DNA of 64,000 bases, taken from Pseudomonas hamedanensis (GTDB taxonomy: Bacteria > Pseudomonadota > Gammaproteobacteria > Pseudomonadales > Pseudomonadaceae). Location of the stretch: positions 4,260,001 through 4,324,000 of the forward strand of contig NZ_CP077091.1 of assembly GCF_014268595.2 (NCBI RefSeq). Direction: 5' to 3'. Shown in pieces: positions 1 to 6,443 of the stretch; the first letter of the stretch is position 1, and the number at the start of each line of letters is the position of its first letter. A program made the position numbers and the translations under genes. A model generated the notes under the pieces. It was not told the origin of the DNA, did not search any database, and saw only the letters and a list, made by a program, of their open reading frames with translations.

Positions 1-404
1 AAAATGAGTCGATCATATTTTCTTATCCGACGGGTGACGATATGGGCTTAAATGCTCAAATAATGATTTTTGCTGCTCCAGCTAATGGCGGAGAAGCCCA
101 CTATATCGGAGATATTCCTGCTGGTGCTTCAGAACTAAAGGATGGAAATTATCAAGATATTCAGCAGGCTGGTGATTCAATCTACGAGAATATCTACCGT
201 GTTGATGGTTCTAAAGTTATTACTTTGATGCCAGGGAAGGAGTTAATCATTTCCGGCGAACAGTGTGTTTATAAGAAAGCAGGTGACGCTGTTTGTCAGA
301 AAATGCGAGGTAGCTTTGAAAAACCTGTGTGTGTCCTTAATGATGGTACGCGTAAAATCCTCGCCGTTGCGAGTGACTGCACAGAGCTGAAAGAAAACCT
401 TTAA
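1..404 (+). CDS. C-terminal part of an unrecognised protein (5' end outside window)
   Basis: The frame that ends at TAA 402-404 is open to the left edge (first full codon at 3), so the gene starts before the window; the internal ATG at 42 is probably not the start. 133 residues are visible. They are hydrophilic with no membrane segment and four cysteines (two in SGEQCVYKKAGDAVCQK, then PVCVL and SDCTEL). I do not recognise the family. The GC content looks lower than in the conserved genes to the right. An inverted-repeat element begins 8 bases after the stop. Confidence 0.55.
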   Translation, partial: NESIIFSYPTGDDMGLNAQIMIFAAPANGGEAHYIGDIPAGASELKDGNYQDIQQAGDSIYENIYRVDGSKVITLMPGKELIISGEQCVYKKAGDAVCQKMRGSFEKPVCVLNDGTRKILAVASDCTELKENL

Positions 405-411
405 GGTGAAA

Positions 412-475
412 TGGGGACAGACCACGGTTTTAGTAATTGCCCGACAACGCGACAACATGGTCTGTCCCCTTTTTT
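412..475. repeat. Inverted-repeat element, REP/RAYT-like
   Basis: GGGGACAGACCA (413-424) and TGGTCTGTCCCC (458-469) form a perfect 12-bp inverted repeat with a 33-base loop, followed by a T run at 470-475. Sequences of this type (GGGGACAGACCACG with T-rich ends) are, from memory, associated with REP-type transposases in Pseudomonas. The stem plus T run could also act as a terminator for the gene ending at 404. It abuts a truncated reading frame, which suggests a past insertion or deletion. Confidence 0.5.
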
Positions 476-661
476 CACGACTACTACCGTGTGTTCATTT
501 ACCAAGTCAAAACCGGCACCTTCGAAGAGTTACAGCCGGACTGCGGCGACGACTTCGTTAACCTGCGCGTCGACAAAAAACGCAAAGCGTTGCTCAGCAC
601 TTACTGGGAAATGAACATCCCCAAGCAATGCATCACCCGATTCACCAAACGCAAAGTCTGA
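474..661 (+). pseudogene. 3' remnant of a truncated coding sequence
   Basis: The frame ending at TGA 659-661 has protein-like composition from about codon 474 (for example YYRVFIYQVKTGTFEEL, then WEMNIPKQCITRF). Its 5' side runs straight into the inverted-repeat element, and the only in-frame ATG (437) lies inside that element with no ribosome binding site. This looks like the C-terminal 60 residues of a gene whose front was lost. The parent family is not recognised. The next gene starts 18 bases later. Confidence 0.45.
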
Positions 662-679
662 ATGACTCAAGGATGAACA

Positions 680-2047
680 GTGAACCGTTTTGTTTTAACC
701 CTGCTAGCCGCGCTGCTGCTGCCAGTTTCAGCGGCCTATGCGCAGAACGACTGCAGCCATGTCACCTCAAGCCTGGAAATGGTGCCCTGCTCGGAGGCGG
801 CGAAGAAGGCTGCCGATGCGCAATTGAACGTCAGCTACAAGCAGTTGATGACGCGGCTTGAGTCTGACTATCGAACAGATCCGGCGTTGGGCGCGGAGTA
901 CGCGGCGAAGGTTAAAGAATCGCAACGTGCGTGGCTGAAATTGCGCGATGCGAATTGCCCTTTGGAGGCATTCGAAATCGAGACGGGGATGCCAGCGCAT
1001 GTGTTTGCCGTTAACTCGTGTATCGCCAGAATGAGTCGCGAGCGCTCGGCATATCTGGACAAGATCGTCCCTGCTCTTGCATCCGACAAGAGCACTTCGA
1101 CGGCACCCACCAGAGACGCTTGCCCCTTGGAGGAGTTCGCGCCTTTCCTGACTACGTTTTCCGCCAACAGCGAATCACAACGCCGCCTCACTGCAATGAC
1201 GGTCAAGTCCCTGGTGTTGAAACCGGTAGCTGGGAAGGATCGAAGTACCTTTGAGCCTTCGACCTCGGGTGTTAGTGGAACAACGTTCACCTATCCGCTG
1301 ATGGCTGCAATCACACCCGGCAAGACACCTGGGGTCGAGATCGAAGAGGTCGACGACAGTCACGTCAACGTGGTGGATAAGCGAGCGGGCAACAGCAATA
1401 TCAAGATCTTCAACTTCTCTCGTCAGGCGTGCTGGGTGCTTGAGGGGATTGAGGATTGGTCGATCAGTGAGAAGGATCTTGTCGCGACAGAGAACCCGGG
1501 AATGAGCCGCGCTGAGAACTTCTGTTATCAGCGTGCAGAAGCGTTGGGCGGGCTAGGGTTTCTTGAGCAATACCGACTGACTGCGGAGTTGATTGAAGCG
1601 TCCTTGGATAACTTTGTTTGCGCTGCAGAGTCAGGTGATGCGCAGGCAAGCCTGTCGGCGGCGAGCCTTAGTCTTTCGCAAATGGCACCTCAGTTAGAAA
1701 CCCCTAAGGTTGAGGCTTTGTTCAAAGCGGCTTCGAAAATACCAAAGGGTGCGATGGGTTATGCGAAGTTTCTTTGTTCAGGAAACTCCACTGACTATAA
1801 CGGCCCTTGCCTTCATCCCAAGCAGGCAGAAGAGCAGGTTATTCGGGCGATTACCATGGGCTCCACGGACGCGATGAATTACCTGGCCTCTACCTTTGAG
1901 GGTGGGGAGTTAGGAACGAAGGATATATCGCGGGCGTTAGCCTGTTATCAAATGGCGGCTGACAAAGGTGACCAGTTGGGCGTCTTCAACGTGGGGCGAT
2001 TGGGATCGTCAGCCACGGCGCCGATCAAAGTCAGCCACTGCATTTGA
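680..2047 (+). CDS. Secreted LprI/DUF1311-like protein with Sel1-type C-terminal region
   Basis: 455 aa from GTG 680 (AAGGA at 669-673). Residues 1-21 form a signal peptide ending SAAYA. Residues 24-120 carry the DUF1311/LprI pattern: paired cysteines (NDCSHV, MVPCSEA, ANCPLE, NSCIA) and helical spacing around LNVSYKQLMTRLE, followed by an RAWLKLRDANC-type segment. LprI proteins are known as inhibitors of host lysozyme in other bacteria; that activity is not demonstrated here. The middle is unassigned. Residues about 320-440 resemble Sel1/TPR-like repeats (GDAQASL, GSTDAMNYLASTFEGG, YQMAADKGDQLGVFNVG). Probably periplasmic. A second LprI-like gene follows at 2647. Confidence 0.6.
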   Translation: MNRFVLTLLAALLLPVSAAYAQNDCSHVTSSLEMVPCSEAAKKAADAQLNVSYKQLMTRLESDYRTDPALGAEYAAKVKESQRAWLKLRDANCPLEAFEIETGMPAHVFAVNSCIARMSRERSAYLDKIVPALASDKSTSTAPTRDACPLEEFAPFLTTFSANSESQRRLTAMTVKSLVLKPVAGKDRSTFEPSTSGVSGTTFTYPLMAAITPGKTPGVEIEEVDDSHVNVVDKRAGNSNIKIFNFSRQACWVLEGIEDWSISEKDLVATENPGMSRAENFCYQRAEALGGLGFLEQYRLTAELIEASLDNFVCAAESGDAQASLSAASLSLSQMAPQLETPKVEALFKAASKIPKGAMGYAKFLCSGNSTDYNGPCLHPKQAEEQVIRAITMGSTDAMNYLASTFEGGELGTKDISRALACYQMAADKGDQLGVFNVGRLGSSATAPIKVSHCI

Positions 2048-2186
2048 GTTTCGAGGGGCTGTTTGAGGCGGTTTTGCACAAGTTTTTTCTGAATCCCCTA
2101 CGCTAAAACGTTTAACGCTTGAGCATCTGACGACCCCGATTTTCCTTTAAACTCCCCACCCCCAAGGAACGCGCTCAGGACACGGA

Positions 2187-2642
2187 ATGCCAGCCCCTTC
2201 TTCCTCGCTTCGCCCAGCGTTGGTGCTTTGGCTATATGCCGCTGCGATCACGCATATCCTCGCCGGTCTTACCCTGACCTGGGCCGGTGACTCCGGCTTG
2301 CTCGATGGCTACCTGCAAGTCCTCGAACTGTCGTTCTGGGGTGCCGATGCGGTTCCCACCGCCGGCCACGAACAACAAGTCTGGTGGCTCGCGCTGTTCG
2401 GCGGGACGTTGCAAAGTTATTCGCTGTACATGTTCGCGCTGGTGCACCTGGGCAATCGCTTGAAAGTCGCGGCAGTCTGGGGTTGGTTGATCGCGGGCAT
2501 CCTATTATGGGCGCCGCAGGATATGTGGCTCTCGGCGCAACAACAGGTCTGGTCGCACGTGTGGCTCGATGGTTTTGCGTTGCTGGTGTTGTTGCCGCCG
2601 CTGTTTTGGCTGTACAGGCATGACCGTCAAGGGAAGGAGTAA
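2187..2642 (+). CDS. Small integral membrane protein, function unknown
   Basis: 151 aa from ATG 2187. About four hydrophobic helices are visible (around residues 9-32, 62-85, 91-108, 127-143), with a polar loop after the first and a basic C-terminus (YRHDRQGKE). No catalytic motif is seen and I do not recognise the family beyond a conserved-looking Pseudomonas membrane protein. The following gene starts 4 bases after its stop, so the two are likely cotranscribed. Confidence 0.6.
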   Translation: MPAPSSSLRPALVLWLYAAAITHILAGLTLTWAGDSGLLDGYLQVLELSFWGADAVPTAGHEQQVWWLALFGGTLQSYSLYMFALVHLGNRLKVAAVWGWLIAGILLWAPQDMWLSAQQQVWSHVWLDGFALLVLLPPLFWLYRHDRQGKE

Positions 2643-2646
2643 CAGC

Positions 2647-3234
2647 GTGAAAGTATTTTCGATTCTTCTCGGTTGCTTGCTCTCTGCTGCTTCATCCGCA
2701 TTGTTTGCTGGAGAAGCGTGCAACCCAGACAGTTTGTCCAACCCGGACTTGATCACCTGCGGCCAGCAATCTTTCGAGAAGGTAGATGGTGTCCTGAACG
2801 AGCAATACAAAAAAGCGCTGTCGACTCTGGCTCCTGCGGAGCAAAGCCATCTGAGAGATGTGCAAAAGAACTGGGTGCGCTTCAAAGAATCGTTTTGCGA
2901 AGAGCTTTATGAAGCCGCGTTGCCGGGCGCTGAAGCGCCAATCGAAAAGCTTGGGTGTCTGGTGCAGACGACCAATGCTCGGCTGGGAGAGTTGGTCGCT
3001 CTACAGACGGGTTTACCGCTGGATGGTTTTTACAAAGCGGCATCCGCGATTGCAGGGAAGGATCGTGAGAGAAATTTAGCGGCCTCAATCGAGCGGCTGG
3101 GAGGGGATCAATTCGATGATCCGCTTTGGAAGAAGTACGCAGAAGGGCACTGCCAGATGGCTAGCCGTCTGTTGCGTGAAGACGTCGCCTACTGCGTGGT
3201 GAGGATGCGCTTTCAATTACCCATGAACCGCTAA
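2647..3234 (+). CDS. Secreted DUF1311/LprI-like protein
   Basis: 195 aa from GTG 2647, preceded by GGAAGGAG at 2632-2639; a longer frame from 2569 would overlap the upstream gene and destroy the signal peptide. Signal peptide MKVFSILLGCLLSAASSALFA. The DUF1311 pattern is present: GEACNPDSLSNPDLITCGQQ, then LNEQYKKALSTL, QKNWVRFKESFCEE and LGCLVQTTNARLGEL, with the cysteine spacing of the family. The C-terminal third is unassigned. Likely periplasmic; function unknown, possibly lysozyme-inhibitor-like. Gaps of 4 bases on both sides suggest an operon with 2187 and 3248. Confidence 0.6.
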   Translation: MKVFSILLGCLLSAASSALFAGEACNPDSLSNPDLITCGQQSFEKVDGVLNEQYKKALSTLAPAEQSHLRDVQKNWVRFKESFCEELYEAALPGAEAPIEKLGCLVQTTNARLGELVALQTGLPLDGFYKAASAIAGKDRERNLAASIERLGGDQFDDPLWKKYAEGHCQMASRLLREDVAYCVVRMRFQLPMNR

Positions 3235-3247
3235 AGGAATGTTCGGT

Positions 3248-3679
3248 TTGAAATTTTCGTCTGCATTGTTTTCCGCGTTGCTCGCTTTCGTTCCTCTGGC
3301 GGCTCATAGCGAGGTCACGACTGAGGTTTTTTGCTTCCGCTCCTACGAAGGCAAACCTATAAATTTTGAATTCAGAACCTATTACGATTCTGTCGCCAAA
3401 TGGAGCGGTGCTGGCGTCAAGTACAGTAAGTCGAAAAAGGCTATCGGGCTGGTTCATCGCAGTACTGAACAAGAAGAACTCGTGTATGGCCGGCCTTACC
3501 AGTACACGACAACTTGGGTTGAAGTAGTTGATGGTGCACTGACAGGTGAGTATCAGATGGTCACTCAGGGTGGCCGGGTTGATGCGATGACGTATACAAA
3601 TTACAAATCTGCAAAGAAGTATTCGTTTGAAAATGATTACGACGTGGATTCGAAACCTGAAACAGGTTGCCAGTGGTGA
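3248..3679 (+). CDS. Small secreted hypothetical protein
   Basis: 143 aa if started at TTG 3248. The ATG at 3239 directly abuts the AAAGGA (3233-3238), leaving no spacer, whereas TTG 3248 lies 9 bases downstream, so the TTG is preferred. Signal peptide LKFSSALFSALLAFVPLAAHS, then a short beta-rich domain with two cysteines (VFCFRSYEG and TGCQW at the end) that could form a disulfide. Not recognised. It ends just before a strong terminator at 3701. Confidence 0.5.
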   Translation: MKFSSALFSALLAFVPLAAHSEVTTEVFCFRSYEGKPINFEFRTYYDSVAKWSGAGVKYSKSKKAIGLVHRSTEQEELVYGRPYQYTTTWVEVVDGALTGEYQMVTQGGRVDAMTYTNYKSAKKYSFENDYDVDSKPETGCQW

Positions 3680-3700
3680 GACAGGGAATACTCACGTAGG

Positions 3701-3721
3701 GGGGCTTAACGCCCCTTTTTT
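3701..3721 (+). terminator. Rho-independent terminator
   Basis: GGGGC (3701-3705), loop TTAAC, GCCCC (3711-3715), then T6 (3716-3721). It closes the 2187-3679 transcription unit. Confidence 0.8.
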
Positions 3722-3762
3722 CATATTCAATCAGGCTCTTGAATCATCAGCGGGGAGGCGAG

Positions 3763-4866
3763 TTGAAAAGATTAGCTTTGGTCGCGTTATTGCTGTGCTC
3801 TTTCTCTGTGGCTGCGGGGCCAATGTTCCCGTCCCTCAAGTCATGCATGGAGGCCGACAGCGGCTGTGCGTTGGCGTTGAAAGAAAACCTTCTGGTGGAC
3901 GCAAAATCCGGGCAACGTCTCTCTGACGAGGCGGAATCGGCCGGAGCAATGAGTGGTTTCTGGCTGTATCGAGATGGCGAGCGTTACATTCTGGAGAACG
4001 AAAACTACTCCCAGGCAAAGACGCGTCGTTGGCTGGTTTTTACTTACAACGGCGGAAAAGTAGTACTCGACGGCGCCTATATTTTCTCGATAGACATTGA
4101 CCCGAACACCGGACCGTACTGGCACGGCTATGACTGTCGAGGTGATGCCCAGCCGTTGGCAGTGCCTACAAAAGAACCCTTCAGTGACGTGGCTTTGGAG
4201 GCGTTGTGCGGTGGTGCTGAAAGTCGGGTGGTCTCAGGGAAAGATAAGGCAGTGCCCGTATCAGCCAGGGGGCTGGCTGTCAGTGTCCCCGTTTACCACG
4301 CTCGCAACCGTGATGGTTCAGCGACGTACCTGTTTACTGAAATCGATGTTCCGGATCTTTCGAAGCTGGTGTGTTTATCCAATTGCGCCGATGTCACTCA
4401 AATATCAGAACGCGTCTCGCAAGAAACAGCGCCATTGCAGGGCGGGCAGGATGGAACGTTGTGTTCCGCCGAGGAAGACATCTACTTCAGCTGTCCTTTG
4501 ACAGGAGGTAAAACGGTTTCTGTTTGCGCGCAAGGGAATAACAAGCCCACTGCCGGATACGTTCAATACCGTTACGGTGTTCCGGGAAAGATAGAAATGT
4601 TCTATCCGCAGAAGAGCGTGCCTCCCAAGGGCAAGTTCTTCGTAGTGGATGCGTCGGAAGGCAGCGTTAACCTGAACAACATCAAATTCAAAAAGGGCCT
4701 GTATACCTACCTCGTTAATCAGGCGTTTGTGAGTTTTTTGACGGTGCTCAAGGATGACAAGGTGGTGTTCCGGCAGTTCTGTAGCGCGGGTGGTTATTCA
4801 TTTGTTAGTCGCGTTGCCCGTCAGGGTATAGAGGCACTGCCTAAAAGCGCTGAAGACTTGAGATAG
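3763..4866 (+). CDS. Secreted hypothetical protein with cysteine-rich domains
   Basis: 367 aa if started at TTG 3763, which has GGAGG (3754-3758) 4 bases upstream and opens directly into a signal peptide (LKRLALVALLLCSFSVAAG); an in-frame TTG at 3739 lacks this. The mature part contains several cysteine pairs (SCMEADSGCALAL, DCRGDAQ, ALCGGAE, VCLSNCADV, TLCSAEEDIYFSCPLTGG, VCAQG, QFCSAGGYSF). The segment EDIYFSCPLTGGKTVSVC resembles a recurring motif of small secreted proteobacterial proteins. Probably periplasmic; function unknown. Flanked by terminators, so it is a single-gene unit. Confidence 0.55.
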   Translation: MKRLALVALLLCSFSVAAGPMFPSLKSCMEADSGCALALKENLLVDAKSGQRLSDEAESAGAMSGFWLYRDGERYILENENYSQAKTRRWLVFTYNGGKVVLDGAYIFSIDIDPNTGPYWHGYDCRGDAQPLAVPTKEPFSDVALEALCGGAESRVVSGKDKAVPVSARGLAVSVPVYHARNRDGSATYLFTEIDVPDLSKLVCLSNCADVTQISERVSQETAPLQGGQDGTLCSAEEDIYFSCPLTGGKTVSVCAQGNNKPTAGYVQYRYGVPGKIEMFYPQKSVPPKGKFFVVDASEGSVNLNNIKFKKGLYTYLVNQAFVSFLTVLKDDKVVFRQFCSAGGYSFVSRVARQGIEALPKSAEDLR

Positions 4867-4884
4867 CGAAGAAGACTGCAGAAA

Positions 4885-4907
4885 GGGGACTCAACGTCCC
4901 CTTTTTT
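4885..4907 (+). terminator. Rho-independent terminator
   Basis: GGGGAC (4885-4890), loop TCAAC, GTCCCC (4896-4901), T6 (4902-4907). It ends the 3763 gene and lies between convergent genes. Confidence 0.8.
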
Positions 4908-4922
4908 CAACCATCAATCCCG

Positions 4923-5294
4923 CTACGGCTTCGCCGCCGCGCTCTTCACCTCAATATGATCAAGCGTCCCTTCCACCATCAATCGCACCCCGTCCGCCAT
5001 CCTGCTCAGGGCCAGTGCAACTGAGCGGCGTGAGCCGTGCAGATCGTCAGCCAGGTCGCAGGCGATGACGCTGATGGACAGGAGGTCTTCGGAGGCGTTG
5101 GCCATGAGGGCTTCGGCGTCGGTGCCGGGGGAGAGTTTGAAGAGGCCGGTTTCGCGCTTGGGGTGCGGTTCGGTGGGCGGTTTGAAGTGGTGGTCGAGGG
5201 CGCGCTCGGCGGCTTCGTGGAATTTCTTTGATTCCAGAGATTCGTAGGGCGATATGTCCGGGGTTTCCGGGGGATTGGGTGTTGGTTTCTTCAT
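4923..5294 (-). CDS. DUF6124-type small protein
   Basis: 123 aa. The N-terminus MKKPTPNPPE, the segment SLESKKFHEAAERALDHHF and the conserved middle (DAEALMANASEDLLSISVIA) match the DUF6124 proteins that occur in several copies per genome in Pseudomonas. Largely alpha-helical, soluble, no signal peptide. Function unknown. It is preceded on the same strand by an unusually long leader (5295-5560) that ends in a small reading frame only 6 bases before its ATG. Name rests on recall of the family. Confidence 0.65.
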   Translation of the reverse strand: MKKPTPNPPETPDISPYESLESKKFHEAAERALDHHFKPPTEPHPKRETGLFKLSPGTDAEALMANASEDLLSISVIACDLADDLHGSRRSVALALSRMADGVRLMVEGTLDHIEVKSAAAKP

Positions 5295-5560
5295 TCGGTC
5301 TTACTCCAGTTTCAGGAGCTGGCACCGTTTCGCTCGCACTTCGAAAGGGGTGGCAGCTGTGCATAGGTGTGCAAGACCGGTGGAGTCACCCGGCAGACCC
5401 GAAGGCCTCCCATACACAGCAGCCATAACGATCCGCGAGCATAGGAAAACGCTCGGCGAATTGCCATAACCAATGTGTACTCCCGTCGGACTTGCACGTC
5501 CGTATCGCCGATTTTGCGGCGACACACAAAGCCTATCCCTCATGACCAATCCCGCCTAGT
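5295..5560 (-). promoter_or_regulatory. Candidate structured leader of the DUF6124 gene, with possible upstream ORF
   Basis: Read on the minus strand this stretch has several hairpins: around 5507-5523 (TCGCCGATTTTGCGGCGA on the plus strand), CGGACTTGCACGTCCG (5487-5502) and CCGGTGGAGTCACCCGG (5377-5393). An 82-codon frame (5549-5301) runs through it and stops 6 bases before the DUF6124 start. I recall similar stretches before other DUF6124/DUF3077 genes in Pseudomonas. It could be a cis-acting RNA or a translated leader; no known riboswitch class is recognised. Confidence 0.35.
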
Positions 5561-5599
5561 TCACGGACAGCCCGGCACTTTGCAGGAAATTTCCCATGG

Positions 5600-5737
5600 A
5601 TTCGCGGGCGGGAAGATCAAAGGATCGCAGGCTTCGCCAGCTCCTACAGGGATGTGTTTCAACAGGTGTAGGAAAGGTGGATGGTGAGACGCAGAGCGTC
5701 TCGGGATGCATTCCCACGCGGAGCGTGGGAACGATCA
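5600..5737. repeat. Degenerate REP plus CGTTCCCACGC-type repeat
   Basis: Around 5622-5650 is a REP-like stretch (GATCGCAGGCTTCGCCAGC). It is followed by the hairpin GACGCAGAGCGTC (5688-5700) and the palindrome ATTCCCACGCGGAGCGTGGGAACGAT at 5710-5735. The last two also occur together at 46970-47017, which marks a dispersed repeat family. No gene is seen between 5295 and 5878. Confidence 0.65.
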
Positions 5738-5878
5738 GGGGGGAACGTTTAATCGTGACTTGGCGGTCATCGTGCGGGTATTGGTCCGCATCCTCTTCCA
5801 ACAGCGGCAGATACTGGCGTTATCGTCCGAATCCCTTACACTGCCCCGGCCGTTCATTTTCCTTTTGAGGCTGTGCGC

Positions 5879-6256
5879 ATGAAATTTCGTTTTCTTCTGT
5901 GGATGATGGGTTTGTTGATGGCCAAGGCCAGCCGGACCAATCCGGCGTTCCAGCAGCAGTTGGGTGACAAGGATCTGGTGTTTCAGCTACAGACGCTGGA
6001 CGGGAAAGTGGCACGGCATTTCGTGGTCAAGGATCAGCGCATCATCAGCAAGTCCGGCGTGGTGGCGGAGCCGGCGTTTGCGATTGCGTTTAAAGATGCG
6101 GGTTATGGCTTTGCGACGATGCAGGCGAAGAACAAGCAGTTGGCGTTTATGCAGGGGATTCAGGACAAGTCGATTCAGCTTAAGGGCAACCCGGCGCTGG
6201 TGATGTGGTTTCAGGGATTGATGAAGTATTTGAAGCCGAGGAAGGCGAAAGCGTAA
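5879..6256 (+). CDS. SCP2 sterol-binding-domain-like protein
   Basis: 125 aa from ATG 5879; TTGAGG at 5865-5870 sits 8 bases upstream, better than the in-frame GTG at 5873. The N-terminal MKFRFLLWMMGLLMAKAS is hydrophobic. Residues about 25-115 have the SCP2-like pattern: DLVFQLQTLDGKVARHFVV, then AFAIAFKDAGYGFATMQAK, then a helix and the segment ALVMWFQGLMKYL. Such domains bind lipids or acyl chains. Ligand and role here are unknown. Monocistronic by context. Confidence 0.5.
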   Translation: MKFRFLLWMMGLLMAKASRTNPAFQQQLGDKDLVFQLQTLDGKVARHFVVKDQRIISKSGVVAEPAFAIAFKDAGYGFATMQAKNKQLAFMQGIQDKSIQLKGNPALVMWFQGLMKYLKPRKAKA

Positions 6257-6443
6257 GAAATGGATTGACCAAGTCCAGGCATGCGTCCTGAGTGACAGCG
6301 TGCTTTGTCTCGTGAAGCCATAATTCAGGCTCGTAAAGACGCTCGAACTGTCATTTCTGTCAGGTGTTTTGCCTGCGATAGCGATGCTCTACTCAGGTTC
6401 CGGTTCCCGCACAGGGACTTTACTGACTTGATGGAGCTAGCTC

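Noticed and set aside
437..661. Intact 74-codon gene starting at ATG 437
   Set aside because: The start lies inside the inverted-repeat element with no ribosome binding site. Only the part after about 474 looks like protein, so a remnant was called.
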